Shown: positions 47,700-59,750 of the stretch, piece after piece
Layout: each line of letters opens with the position of its first letter
Position numbering within the stretch: position 1 is the first letter of the stretch
Assembly (NCBI GenBank): GCA_015680685.1
Contig: MNCI01004881.1
Coordinates: 852,871 to 916,870 of the forward strand
Source: Gnetum montanum
Taxonomy: Eukaryota > Streptophyta > Gnetopsida > Gnetales > Gnetaceae
Reading direction: 5' to 3'
Length of the DNA stretch: 64,000 nt
Program-made: the position numbers and the translations under genes
Notes under the pieces: generated by a model
What the model was told of the DNA's origin: nothing
The model's input: only the letters and a program-made list of their open reading frames with translations
Databases searched by the model: none

Positions 47700-49075
47700 A
47701 TAACAAAGAGGAGGAGAGCTTGTTCTCTGATCAATTTCTAGATGAACTCCTCTTTATAGGAGTAATCAATGACCAAGATCCCATAGAACAAACATGGTAC
47801 AATGGCATCCTCACCTATCTTCTCACTCAAGAGATGCCACAAGATCTTGACTTTAGAAAGAAGCAACAATTTCTTTATCAAGCTAAATACTTCATGGAAA
47901 TCAACAAACACATTTACAAGGTATGTGCCAATGGCCTAGTTCATTGGTGTGTCCTTGATGCAAATCAACTACGTGTTCTTCAAGATGCTCATGAAGGTCC
48001 CTATGCAAGCCACTATGCAGGGAGATGCACTACCATAAAAATCCTGATGGTAGGATACTATTGGCCTACAATCTTCATGAATTCCCATCAATTTTTCTAA
48101 TCTTGTGAATGTTGTCAACAAGATGGTGGGATAACTACATGAATGGAAGGTCCTCAATAGTGGATTCAATCACTGGAGCCTTTTGACATATGGGGCATTG
48201 ACTTCATGGGTTCCATCACCCCCCTATCCAATAGAAAGGCATACATCATTATAGTAGTCAACTACTGCACAAAGTGTATATAAGCAGTAGTAGTTACTAA
48301 TTGTCCATTATTCACTGCTATTAAATTTATATAATAAAACATTGTAAATAGGTTTGGGATGCCATGCACACTAATTTCTAACAATGGGACTCACTTCACA
48401 AGTGCCACTTTTGGAAAGTTGATGCAATACTTGGGGGGTCAAACATAAATTAACAACACCCTATCATCCCCAAGCCAATGGTCAAGTAGAGGAACTAACT
48501 AGGAGATCACGAAAATCCTAACATGGACCATTAGCAAAGATAGGAAATATTGGAGTACAAAACTCAATGATGTCCTTTGGGCTTACTACTCAACATGGAA
48601 ACATCCTACTGGCTATTCTCCTTATGAGCTAGTGTACAAAAAACTTCCAACGCTCCCAATTTAATCTAAGCTCCATACACTCTCAACAACCTATGATCTG
48701 AATCTTGACCTAAGTCTAGCATAGAAAGAAAGATTAATCAACCTCAATGTGCTAGATGAAAGTAAATTGGTGGCTATATCTTTGAATGAGGTGCACAAGG
48801 CATTTAATAAGCAACTTCATGACATGAGAATACGAAAGGTAAAACTTCAACTAGGAGATAAGATTCTCTATTGGAATCCCACAAATGTATCCCAGAAGAC
48901 CAAAATTCAAAAATTGTGAGAGGGACTTTATATAATTGATCAAACCTTTTCCTCTAGGGCCATGTTAATTTACAAAACTAACAATGCAAATAAAAAGTGG
49001 TTGGTCAACATCCAACAAGTGAAACCTTTCCTAGAACTAAGACAAACTAGTGAAACTACCACCTTAATGAATGGA
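47700..49075 (+). pseudogene. Integrase of A5
   Basis: The N-terminal part is open for 126 codons (47720-48100), with the zinc-finger HEGPYASHY near 47990 and CECCQQ near 48107. The core has FDIWGIDFMGS near 48183 (first Asp), SNNGTHFTS near 48388 (second Asp changed to Asn) and the Glu region near 48490, which is frame-shifted. The C-terminal domain runs to about 49050. Confidence 0.8.
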
Positions 49076-51170
49076 CAACCGTGTTTAATTTTTTGAATCT
49101 CCTCCTTCCAACTTAGTCATGGGGGAGATGGTCATCCATGAAAACAATCCATTTGGCTTCTCAATTTTTCTACTTTTTGTTTCCACATTTTGGATTTTAC
49201 AAATTTTTTATTTTCAATTTCTTCCATTTTTCGCCATTTTTGGTTTTGCACCATTGTTAGTATATTTGAACCTTTCTTGATTATTTTACACTTTCTTATA
49301 TATTTTACCTTGTTTTGTTTTATTTGAGTATGAATTTTCATCATTTTTGCTAATAAACGTGCTTTACTACAGCAAGACATAGTGCCACTATTGCTATTTA
49401 CTAATGATGGCTTGAGCTTAATGTTGTGATGGTCAATGTCTAGTTTCTATTCTTGAATTTTGATGTCTAATGACTATGACATGGTTTATTTTTCATGGAA
49501 TAGGCAATCAGTCCATGTCATCTACCTATCTAATAAACTCTAGGACTTTCCTTATTCTGGGAATTTGATGTCCCTTCCATTAAAGAAACTTTTAATCAAT
49601 TAGTGACCTTGGTAGTTTTGGAATTGGGAAGGACTCAAAGTTTTGTAGAGGGTGTGACTTCAAGGAGACTCAATACTCTTTGTACTCTTCTACTTGCTTA
49701 AGTGCCTAAGTGTTTCTTATGAACTTCTTACTGTTCCATTTCAACCACTCCAGGAAGTTAAATAAAGTCTTTGCATGGTGTGGTTCCCATCCAAAAAAAA
49801 CATTATGAGAATTCAAATCATACCCCTTAGATAAATAAATGGACTACAAGCACTAGTTATGAGACTAGAAAGACTTGCACCCCTGCCTAAAGGTTCCCTC
49901 TATCTAAGGCCCTCTCTCACTTCCTACTTCTCTTTTCTTCGCTTTATGGAATGGTGGTTGTTTTGTGGAACCATTCTCATGTCTCAAGGAGGTGGATTAA
50001 TCTTAGAGTGATGAATTGAAGTCACTGAAAGCAACTAGTTTTGGTCTGGATTAAGGATGATCTTCTCAAGTCATTCTAAATACAAACTCCACAAGGGACT
50101 TATGACCTCAATTCAGGATTCCATACCACCTTCTCTATCATCCATCCATGCTACCACATCTCACCTCAGTGTTAGGTTCTACGTTATGCTCTATGTCTTA
50201 GTTTGATGTGTTTGAATTCTTGGATACATTCGTTTTTGTTAGTCCTTAACTTTTCATGACCATTAATCAACTATGGGGCCCACAGACTCATTAGTTGAGG
50301 TTATGCAGGGAAAATAAGGGCATGAGCCTACTATGGAGAAGACCCACTTACATATCTTTTACTTTGGTTAGTTAAGTTCCTTACCTTAGACATTGCTATA
50401 ATCCTATCTTTCACATATTCCATTGTGCAAACCACTATGTGTTCCTTGATCTCTCATTTTCCATCCTCTTTCTCCATTTTCTTAAATTTCTTAATTTTCA
50501 AGACTTCAAAACCCTCTTCTCATATTTTCATCATGTTCATGGCTATTTAAGCTTCCCTTTAATCCTAATTTCGCTCAAAATATCTTTGTAATTTTCAAGT
50601 TTTGACCAAGTTAATGAAAGTCAATAGTGATCAATAGTTGTGTTGACTAGACCCCGTCGATGCAGCTGACCACGTTGACTAGGTCCCATCATTGAGGCCT
50701 CATTGATGCAATGCAAAAATAGTATAAATACTATTGAGCACTTTGAATTTTTCACATTTGATCCATAACACCCAAGGACTTTTTGTAATTTTTAGAGCCT
50801 AGAACCTTCCCGAGCCTATAACTCTTGCATCATTTATCCAAATCACCCCATTCTTTGATCCTATACTTACCAAAGGTAAGCTTTTAGTCATGGGGATAGC
50901 AAACCCCAAGGTTTTGATAATAATTTTTAAAAACATTTTCTAACTTCCCCAAAGGATTAACAGGTAAAATGCTATTAAATCATTAATTTTTGACAATTTA
51001 ACCCTTCCAAAAACTTCGGTAAACCAAAGATTAAATTAATAACTAAATACTTAATCCATCCAAACATAATCACACCTTAGCCAAGTGTAACCTCCCTATG
51101 AGATAAGGTATTCCAATCATTCTAAGTTACATAATATTTGCTAATCCATTGTTATGTGTGGTTACAGATG
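49076..51170 (+). other. A5 spacer between integrase and env-like ORF
   Basis: Noncoding and collinear with the A3 spacer. At 50621-50760 it carries a U3-like block: GTTGACTAGACCCCGTCGAT, then GTCCCATCATTGAGGCCTC, then TATAAATA at 50723-50730. The last bases before the env-like ORF (GTGGTTACAG at 51160-51173) look like a splice acceptor. Confidence 0.6.
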
Positions 51171-51173
51171 GCA

Positions 51174-53330
51174 CCAAGACCAAAGAGACCGTAGGAGGAA
51201 GGACCATCAGAACCATGGGAGAAATGATCTAGAGGAGGAAGGGCCAACAAGAACATGGCTAAGAATAGGTAGAGGTAACCCATGCAAAAAAACCTCTTAG
51301 AGATGAGGTTGAGGTGGAATCTATTCAACAGATTCCCAAAGAAGAAGCTACATCTAAATATTCATAGTGACATGAGGTGTCAAGCCCTATACCTAGACTG
51401 AAAGTCACACTTACATAGGCCTACCTCAATATAATTGGAAACCATAAGGTCTAACGCTCAATTCACCAAGAGCTGAATGTTGGGACATTCCTTGAATAGG
51501 CTCCAGAGGACGTTAGAACTCAACTACAAGTGTCTCCCATGTGGCCAATCATCACTTCTAGTGGGGAGTGGTACATGGAAGAAACACATATTTTTGGAAT
51601 AACAAGAAAGTAGGAGCCACTATGAAAATCAAGGATATCCAAGTATCTTACCTAGTAGAAGCCATTGCATAGGCCCTTGGGTTGCCAGATGTAAGAACAT
51701 AGTTGGTAGAGCTATCCATGCAAGCCAATCCCAAAGCAAAAAAGAAGTGGACTCAATAGTGTTATGGGATTGACTACAAGGAGTTTGGCACACTCACACT
51801 ACTGAAGAAAGTCCATTTTAAGATAGTAACCTACCACCTCAAACCAACAGTGAGGCCCAATAAGGTGACAACCTTCTCTGCCCAAGCATGCAAAAAATTT
51901 CTAGCAAATCTTCCATAATTAATCTATCTGTAGATAGAGAAGTGCTTCAAGGAGAATGAATGTGGAAGAAAAACCTTACCCTTCTCATACTTGATTAGAA
52001 AATTATGCAAAAGGGCAGGGATAGTCTACTACACAAATAATACACCCAAGCATGCGCTTAATGCTTCATGGATCAAGATGATGAAAGATAAGACATCTGC
52101 AATGATCATAGAAGAGGAGTAGCAATGACCACCTCCACCACCTACTCATGAGCAAACACTAGAGGACTACACTATGGTTAAGCACATGCAAAAAATCTAA
52201 GAGCAGCTCTTTCAACAATGACAACAGTAAGTAGGAACTAGTGGTGGAGACCCATGTGTGTATACATCGACCATGAGTCATCTCAGAGAAGTGGCTTGCA
52301 CAATCAACCAGATGGAGGGAGGTGGATCAATGTTGTTTGCCCAATGAATACAGTTGCCTACGAGGTCAAATCCAAGTGCCCAAGAGGTGACAATGTCTCT
52401 CTCTCAACATCATCTATTCCTAGAAATCTTTGGGAATGTTGCTTCCTTTTCGATGCACTTGGAGGTGGATGAGGAGGTAATCATATTAATGATGTAGCAC
52501 CAAGGGTAAGAGACAGCTACAAAGATCATTACTAATTAAAGTATTAAGGCATTAAATGTACCTACAATGCTTGAACCAAATTTTTCTGCACTAAGAAATG
52601 TGTAGATTTTCATAGGGACAATCACTAGGAGATTAAGTACAACCTAGCATGAAGAATTGCTGGACCGATTGGTGGGAACAAGGTAACCAATTCTAGATAT
52701 CTTTAATTTTCCAGATACCACCACTGCAACCCAGTTAGAGTTGTTAAAGGCAAAGGGTAAGTGCCTCATCTTAGAAGGGAAACTTAAAACAGCTTAAGCA
52801 CATAATCAATGCTTGGCTGTAGAAGTTGCCAAATTACATGCCCAAATTATCAACCCTATTTTTATCAACCCTACATTGACACGAGATGAAGCTTTTCAAT
52901 AGCTTCAAGAATAGCTAAAGTGGGTTGAGGAAGAAATGGTTACAACAATATTCAATTAGTCCATAGCAAAAGAAAAAACTCATTCAATACAAAGGGACTT
53001 GATGTAGACATGCTAGGAAAATGAGACCTTGACCACAAAGAACCATTTCCTGCAAAATGTTGATGTGTAAAAACAACAATTAGAAGAATTTATCCATCAA
53101 TAGTAGAAGGAGCTCGCCAGGGCAAATGCCAAATTAAGGAGATTGGTAGTAGAGAATCGTAATCTCTCCTTGTAGGAGGTCCATGCTTGATGCTAGAAAT
53201 CCACCATCGAGATTGCTGCCTAAAAAAATGAGGCTTTAAGATTCAAAAAAGAAAAAAAATCATTATAGAGACCAAGTTGGCCTACAAAAAGAGATGAATT
53301 AAAAACATACCCAATTAATGAAGGTAAAGG
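51174..53330 (+). pseudogene. env-like ORF of A5, part before C
   Basis: It starts at an ATG at 51174 (MAPRPKRP) right after an acceptor-like CAG. The domain at 51735-52060 reads KKKWTQ, PTVRPNKVTTFS, NECGRKTLPFSYLIRKLCKR and GIVYYTN, the pattern of the plant-transposon protein domain in Athila env-like ORFs. From 52100 it is helical and Gln/Lys-rich. Stops near 51197, 51755 and 52120 break it. C interrupts it at 53330, and it resumes at 63083. Confidence 0.65.
53326..53330. other. Left target-site duplication of C (AAAGG)
   Basis: AAAGG precedes TGTAACGACAG. An identical AAAGG follows CTGTCGTTACA at 63078-63082. Confidence 0.9.
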
Positions 53331-53993
53331 TGTAACGACAGAAAACGTCGGTAGCTGGAAATACCGAACGAGGTTTCGTGTATACAGTTTTAACCACGGA
53401 TCCGCGCGAGGGCTATGCTGGAAAAAGCGAATCCGCGGTGCCCTGAACGGTCTTGTCGATCAGACAGGGACTTACGGGTCAGTAAAACGATGAAGATTAC
53501 GGATCTTTGCATGCTGCGATTTGATTCGGGGGATCGTGAAATAGGAGGAAAACGACGTGGTTGGATCGCTACGATGATAACGTCAAACACGCCGAAGAGA
53601 TGCCAATCCAGAGGGAAACGCGTGATTTTCAGAAGATCTATGTTTCGATTTTTGAAAGAATGTATGATTTATATGTCACGTTACAATGGGAGAGACCCCC
53701 GATAACTTGATGCAAAAAATGAGCACAAAACAACAAGGAAACTGTCCAGACAGAAGTCTGATCTACCTCGTAGGCCAGAGCTAGGATGCAAGGAAGGTCA
53801 AGCTCCGACGTCTGCCAATCAACTGTTTCTGACCGATAGGGCCTGCAAACTGGGCGGGACAATCTCACAATCCATGTTCTGCTTTTTGCTTCGAGTAGGT
53901 TCTGCTCAGGGCAACAATCTCCCCAAAGGAATGATCTCTCTTGTTGCTAAGGCTCAAGCGCACTGTGCTCTGTTCTTGCTGAAGGATGGTGCT
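53331..53993. repeat. Left arm of the 663-bp terminal inverted repeat of C
   Basis: This is the reverse complement of 62415-63077, with roughly 30-40 differences by eye, nearly all transitions. The arm corresponds to the U5 side and part of R of the LTR. The TATA box (54173-54182) lies outside it. Homology stops abruptly at 53993. Confidence 0.9.
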
Positions 53994-54172
53994 GTCGGCA
54001 GTTGCCAAAAGGTTGCTCTTTGTTTCTCTGCTCAAGGTGATAAGTCCTCCCTTGCTCAGAAAATGCTCCTGCCCTTTTGATTTTCTGCCGCTCAAAGTGA
54101 TAAATGCTCTGGTGCTCAAAAAAATGCCCCTGCTTCTCTGATTTGCCCACCTTGTATCTTTGTCAACTGAGG

Positions 54173-54182
54173 TATTTATAGG
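54173..54182 (-). promoter_or_regulatory. TATA box of the C 3' LTR
   Basis: The minus strand reads CCTATAAATA, identical to both LTRs of B. Confidence 0.65.
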
Positions 54183-54274
54183 CCGCGACGCTCCGTGGAA
54201 GAGGCACAACCCTGATGATGTGGGTTCTGGACATTTCGGGTCCCATTGACATGACCATTTTAAGTCAGACTGTG

Positions 54275-54700
54275 ACTACACACAACACGCTCGTTTGCGT
54301 GTTGTGCGTGTGAAGAGCAGGTACATGTTGAGCGTGCTTCAATTGCTTTCAGGCTGTATTACACTCATTCGCATTGTGTTGCGTGTATGAGCGTAATCCG
54401 ATATAAAAACAATAGGCTCAGAATTGTTTTAAGCTCACTACGCAGCTGCGCGTAACAAAGCGTAGACAATGTCTAACTTACGCTCACTACGCAGCTGCGC
54501 GTAACGAAGCATAAACAATGCCTAGCTTTAGTGATGAAATACACAATGGTACGCACCGTCGTGTAACGAGCGTAAAGACAAGTTATCCATACGCCACGAG
54601 AAAAACTGTCGAACTGTTGTGCTTCTCTAGGCTCTACCTTCGACTATTTTGGAGCTTATTACGCTCATTACGCTACCGTGCGTAATAGAGCGTAAACTTG
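54275..54700. repeat. Palindromic repeats in C U3
   Basis: Two tandem 49-bp copies containing GCTCACTACGCAGCTGCGCG start at 54433 and 54482. Related GCTCATTACGC...GCGTAA dyads occur near 54290, 54370, 54550 and 54665. The GCTCACTACGC/GCGTAATGAGC dyad is the GC-rich counterpart of the ACTATGCTC/GAGCATAGT words in the U3 of B. Confidence 0.7.
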
Positions 54701-54772
54701 TCCTTGAAAAAAGCTGATGTGCGCTCTCGCTTGAATTGCGAATCTCTGCCTGAGGCCAACTCGTAATTTTCA

Positions 54773-54847
54773 CGATGTTTCAATGGCCCCTCTTTGTTGA
54801 CGGTTAGAGGGCTTGCCCAAAAGACGTCGACAAAGAATGCGAAACAT
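54773..54847. repeat. Inverted repeat (hairpin) across the PPT/LTR border of C
   Basis: GATGTTTCA...CTCTTTGTTGACG (54774-54801) pairs with CGTCGACAAAGAATGCGAAACATC (54824-54847, split as CGTCGACAAAG and AATGCGAAACATC). The PPT and the first bases of the LTR lie in the stem. B keeps a degenerate version at 30219-30295. Confidence 0.6.
54787..54799 (-). other. Polypurine tract of C
   Basis: The minus strand reads CAACAAAGAGGGG four bases before the LTR start. The B counterpart is CAACAAAGAGGGA. Confidence 0.8.
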
Positions 54848-55869
54848 CAAATTAGTAGAAGCAAGAACAACGTCCATCCATGGCTACTCAAGTGTTGCCC
54901 TGTCAACATGGAAGAGCAAAGCTGAAAGGTATGGGAGATAGAGGGATATAGCTGGAAACAGGTTCGAGGAAGATGCAAAATGAGTCATGATGATAGGGGC
55001 ATGCAATACGCTCATACACACAAAAATGTACACTCATTTACGTCAACAGGAATGCTTTCAGACGAGCATAGCACATCAATCTAAGATTTCTCTGTTACAG
55101 ACTGTAGCAGGAATGCTTGCAGAAGGAGCGTTGCACATCACTTTTGCGATATCTCTGCTGGTGTTAGTGCGGAAAATGAATACTTGCGTATATAGCTTTT
55201 GCATATGGGAAGCGGGTGGTGGGGATGAAGGAAAACAAGAGCTAAGGGTAGAATTTGTGAGAGGTGGAGGTATGCAGGTCTAAATGGTCAGGCAAACCCA
55301 AACAGCCATTTCAACATGCTGTTGTACTTCACCACTCAGATGGACGCACCTTTGGACGACATTCTCCAAGGCAAGTAACCTGCAACAACAAAAGAAAGCA
55401 GAGGACACCATTGCTCATGCGAACAAGGGGCGAGGTTGTTGAAACAAACGCTGTTTGATGTGAGCTAGAGCGATTGGGCTGTAAAGAAGGAGCCGGGGTA
55501 TGCGGGCGGAGCCACCAATCATGACGATTGGCCCAGCATATCTTCGCCAAGATGCATCAGACACAGTGCATCTAGCTGGTTGTACAAGGAACTAGCCAGA
55601 TGAATTTGTGAAGCCGGCGTCCGATAGCGATGATTGGCGGAGGTTCCCAAGGTCATTGTCGACGAGGATTTCGTCGGGGCTCCGACTGGTGAGGCGAAAC
55701 TCTCAGAGGTACTACCACTGCGGCGGGCGCGGTGGCGGCATCTCCGAGGGATCAATAAGATGCCTCTTAGCTTATCCGAGGAATCAGTAGGATGCCGATG
55801 GGGTGGCGACACTGGGACTGTCTCAGTATCCCACCCCGTCTGCTGTGCAACTATACAAAAATGATCACG
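54848..55869 (-). other. C 3' untranslated region
   Basis: No gene supported. A minus-strand frame stays open from 56394 down to 55519 (291 codons), mostly because the repeat array has no stop in that frame. The non-array part has no recognisable domain, and B has no matching ORF. Confidence 0.5.
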
Positions 55870-56395
55870 CTCGCTTGAACATGGTAGCGATCTGTACATC
55901 CTAGTTTTAAGTCCCGGTAGACTGCCGTTACTGGTTTTAAGTCTCAATAGACCATGGTCCCAGTTTAAAGTCAGGGCAGACTGAGAAGTGTTAGTTCTAC
56001 GTCGTAGCGGACGGTGGTATGTCTGATTTATGGTCTCAGCAAACCATGCTGTGGACACCAGTTTTGTGTCATGACTCAAGGACAGAGCTGTGCTGGTTTT
56101 ATGTCCCAGCAGACGGCTACTTACCTGTGCCAGTTTAGCGTCGTGGCGAACGCGTGCAAAAGATGCCAGTTTTTCGTCTTGGCGGACCTGTACCACATTG
56201 CCAGTTTTACGTCGTAGCGGACAGTTGCAACCTGCCAGTTTAGCGTCATAGTAGACGATTATTGCCAGTTTAGCGTCGTGGTGGATGCATGCAAGACATG
56301 CTAGTTTTACGTCGTAGCGGACGGTCAGTGCCAATTTAACGTCGTAGCGGACGCCTAGTGCCAGTTTTACGTCGTAGCGGACGAATACTGTCATA
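55870..56395 (-). repeat. Tandem repeat array of C, after integrase
   Basis: About 15 imperfect units of 30-45 bp occur. On the minus strand they read GTCCGCTACGACGTAAAACT followed by GGCA. In one frame they encode repeated YDVKLA/HDAKLA. This is homologous to array 2 of B (28500-28985). Confidence 0.88.
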
Positions 56396-56439
56396 CTTGA
56401 TTACTCGCATTGTAGATACTGCTAAATGTAATACCACTT

Positions 56440-57325
56440 CAGATATACATTACTTACAGGGTTCGGTAGTTCATTGTCGTTGACGTCTGCTAATCTAAAA
56501 GCTCCGTTGCCATATGCATCGACTACCGAGAAAGGACCTTCCCAATTCGCCGAGAACTTGCCTGCCGGCTCACGCACGGCTTTGAGGACCAGGTCTCCTT
56601 TCTTGATCGGACACTGCTGAAGGTTGTGATGATGCTTCTGTCTCTGCTTATCTTAATATTTCTCAATCGTATCAAGAGTTTGTATCCGCTTCTCTTCTAC
56701 TGAATCCAAATCCATTATCCGAGCCTCAGTGTGTTGAGCCTCATTTATAATGGTGGAGAGGACCATTCTCAGAGAAGGAATTTGCAATTCGAGAGGTAGC
56801 ACTGCTTCAGATCCGTAAACCAGACTATAGGACGTACTACCTGTAGCTGTCCTACATGTAGTACAGTACGCCCATAGCACATAGAGGATTTTATCATGCC
56901 ACCGTCTCTTGTTACTGTCGAGCATTTTCTTGAGCAGATTGATGACTATTTTGTTTGATGCTTCAGCTTGACCATTCGCCTGTGGGTAATAGGGGGAGGA
57001 AAAAGACTGTCTAATGCCTAGGTTATCACAGAAGGATTTGGTTTCCGCGCTACTAAACTGTGGCCCATTGTCAGTCACAATAGTCATTGGAAGACCAAAT
57101 CTTGTTACTATGTTGTCCAAGATAAAATGGCAAACCTGTTGGGATGTGATTTNGCACGTGGATGAGATTTTCATGCCGCTGGCACGTGTCACAAGTTTTA
57201 ACCTTTGTCAAGCAGTCTTTTTCCATGCGTGGCCAGTAGTATTCTAAGCGACGGATTTTTAGGGCCATAGCCCGTGGTGCTATGTGGCCGCCGCACAGTC
57301 CCTCGTGAACCTCACTGACTATGTG
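56440..57325 (-). pseudogene. Integrase of C (core deletion)
   Basis: The zinc finger is present (HEGLCGGH then CDTCQ, about 57315-57180). After RHENLIHV at about 57155 the sequence jumps to SQQVCHFILDNI, so relative to B about 185 bp are missing, including the first catalytic Asp (WVLDIIEP in B). The ambiguous base 57153 lies at this junction. The second Asp (TDNGPQF near 57070) and Glu (NGQAEASNK near 56970) are intact, as is the C-terminal WEGPFSV near 56530. A TAG near 56651 and a TAA near 57324 interrupt it. Confidence 0.85.
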
Positions 57326-58567
57326 TTACGCTTGGTCTTTGTCAACGCAGGTAAGCAACACGCCATCAAAGGAGCATCTACAGAGAGTGTTGTCTCCGAT
57401 GATGATGTATTGCCTAGCCCGCTTACGGATTGCGTCTTTCTGTGCGTGTGTTAATGCAGACGGTAGCTCACCCTGTAAAAGATAAGTTTTAATATTGTCG
57501 TACCATTCAGGCGTGCTTTCCTCGAGAAGAGAGGAGATTTGCGCCGCCCGAATGATAGGATCTGTACAGTCTGTAATTAATGCAGGGCAAGTGTTAAACA
57601 GGTGTGAAGGCATGTGTAAAGCCAGGGTGGCCAGTGTGTCGGCCAGCGTGTTGTCAGTGCGTGGGATGTGTTGGGTGTCAAAGGTTTTAAATCGCCTCAG
57701 AAGATCTTTAGCCTGATCGCAGTAGGGCTGCAAATGTATAGCCTTGCAAGCGTAGACTCCAGTGATTTGATTTATGACAAGCATCGAATCGCCCCTAATC
57801 GCCAGGTGTTGAACATCTAGTTCACCGATAGTTAGTAATCCCCTGAGGAGCCCCTCGTACTCTGCCACATTGTTCGTACAAGGGAAGGTCAAGCGATAAG
57901 CGTGTAGACGCACATCCTCAGGCAATAGCGTGATAACAGTGGCGGCACTGCCACCTCTAGCGGTTGAAGCTCCGTCGAAATACAACGTTGCTTCGCGGCC
58001 TGTCAAGACAAGGCTTAAACTATGTACATGTTCGTCAGGGAACTCTGGCTCTATAGTTGCTTGGTTGTTAATCGGTAATGTTACTAACTGGTCGGCTATC
58101 GCTTGGCCCTTCGTAGAAGATTGGCCAACATAGTGTAGATCAAATTCTACAGTGATAGCTTTCCAGCGAGCGATCCTACTACTTTCGTACAAATTATGCG
58201 TGATAGTCCTAAGGATGTTATTTCTGCAAATAATGTTAACCTGGCTACGGAAAAGGTAGTGTCTACACTTTTTGAACGTAAAAACTAATGTTAGACAATT
58301 ACGCTCGACTTCATTATACCTCGTTTCATACACATACTGAGCATGGCTTAGGTAGTAGATAGGCACTTCGGACCCATCGTTCCTCCTTTGACAAAGCAAT
58401 GCTGCTAACGCTACATTCGAAGTAGCGAGGTAAATGTAGAATGGTAAGTCCCTTTGTGGCAGGAAAACCGTTGGTAGATGTTGCAATTTCTGTTTCAAAT
58501 TGTCAAACGCACGCTGGCAATCTTCCGTCCATTCGAAATTGACCCCCTTTTTGAGCAGGTGCTGCAT
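57326..58567 (-). pseudogene. RNase H domains of C (gypsy and archaeal type), long open stretch
   Basis: These 413 codons are open. The gypsy-type RNase H runs at about 58530-58060 (PFYIYLATSNVALAALLC, PIYYLSHAQ, YNEVERNCLTLVF, HYLFRSQVNIICRN). The archaeal-type RNase H runs at about 57988-57610 (LYFDGASTARGG with catalytic Asp, NNVAEYEGLLRG with Glu, GDSMLVINQ with Asp, ADTLATLAL). A linker to integrase follows. Two RNase H domains in tandem define the Tat lineage. It belongs to the same polyprotein as RT, from which it is separated by a stop near 58622. Confidence 0.88.
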
Positions 58568-59740
58568 AGGGTGCAGCTTATCGGTTAATCTCGAGATGAA
58601 ACGGCATATGAACTGTAAGCGTCCCTATAACCCGCGTAATTGCTTAAGGTCTGTCGGAGGCGTTAACTCGACAATGGCTTTGACCTTATCAGGGTCAACT
58701 CGTATGCCGGTTTCCGATACCACAAACCCCAACATGCGTCTAGTTTTAACTCCGAATACGCACTTCTTCGAGTTAAGCCGGAGCTAGTATTTAGAGCATC
58801 TTTTAAGGACTAACTCCAGATCTCCTGAATGATCATCAGACTTTAAAGACTTCACAGCTATATCGTCTACATAATCATTCAGTCTCTCTAAGAGATAGTC
58901 GCTAAAGATGTATGTCATGGCTCATTGATACGTGGCTCCGGCGTTCTTCAGACCAAATGGCATCATAGTATAGCAAAAGGTACCCCAGGGTGTCATGAAT
59001 GTCGTAGTTAATTGATGTTCTGGGTTAATGCAAATCTGGTTATAACCAGAGAAGCCATCCATGAATGATAGGAGTGCATGCCCAGCTGTTGTATCGACTA
59101 GTTGATCGATATTCGGGAGCGGGAAATTATCTTTGATTGTGGCCTTGTTCAAATCCCAGAAGTCTATGCAAATGCGTATACTTCCAGTCTTCTTTGGCAC
59201 GACCACAATGTTAGATACCCAGTCCGAGTAATCGACTGCACGAATGAAACCAGCCTGGTATAGCTTGGTGATTTCATTACGCACGGCTAGCGTGATCTCT
59301 GGCTTGATTTTGCGTGCTTTTTGCCTAACTGCCTTGATCTGTGGGTCTAAGATGATGTTATGCTGGATTAGCCTGGGATCTAGTCCAGGCATATCCTCGT
59401 ATGACCATGCGAAGATAGTGATGTTGTCTTGCAGGACCTGTGTTACGGCATCGTGCGTTTCTCGTTCTAACAAGGAATTGACTTTAAGCATTTTAGCTTC
59501 GCCCCTATGCGTAACGATAGAGACCTCATCAAGGGGGTCTTTGGTTATGTCCCCAACTTCCAGGTCTAGTGTGCGCGTCAACTCTTCTGGCCATTCCGGG
59601 GACATCTCCGATGTAGCTATAGTTACGTCTTCTAAGGGGAGATTAACGTCTATAAACGCGGGATCGAATTGCCTAACTACCTTTCTGTATGGGCCGGTCA
59701 GAGTTAAAGGTGTTGACAGTGTTGCGTCCATTTGTTTGTC
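58568..59740 (-). pseudogene. RT of C
   Basis: The exon starts at 59740 after the acceptor GGTTTTGCAG. An acidic linker (LDLEVGDITKDP near 59570) leads to RT: DWVSNIVVVPKK near 59220, RICIDF, FMDGFSGYNQI near 59070, TPWGTFCYTMMPFGLKNAGA near 58985-58935 and the catalytic YVDDI near 58875. The open part is 59746-58922. Stops follow at 58921, near 58785 and near 58625, fitting CGA-to-TGA or CAG-to-TAG changes. TGG is kept where B has TAG, confirming lower decay. Confidence 0.9.
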
Positions 59741-59750
59741 CTGCAAAACC
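59741..59750 (-). promoter_or_regulatory. Splice acceptor before the RT exon of C
   Basis: The minus strand reads GGTTTTGCAG, then GACAAACAAATGG. Homology with B in the coding sequence begins just downstream, and B has TTTATTTTTCAAG at the same place (ending at 25077). Ogre elements are known to splice an intron between protease and RT. Confidence 0.5.

Larger units (their letters stand above)
53331..54782 (-). repeat. 3' LTR of C
   Basis: Read on the minus strand, the 1452-bp LTR starts TGAAACATCG (B: TGAAACACCA) right after the PPT and ends TTCTGTCGTTACA (B: TTTGGTTGTTACA). It carries the CCTATAAATA TATA box at 54182-54173 and dyad-rich repeats at 54275-54700. ORFs on both strands within it are chance. 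Confidence 0.88.

Noticed and set aside
53390-54209. Several ORFs of 66-114 codons on both strands, mirrored at 62358-63018
   Set aside because: They lie inside the LTR and its inverted copy, overlap each other on both strands and have no recognisable product.
55519-56394. A 291-codon open frame on the minus strand
   Set aside because: Most of it is the tandem array read in a frame lacking stops. The rest has no domain, and B has no equivalent ORF.
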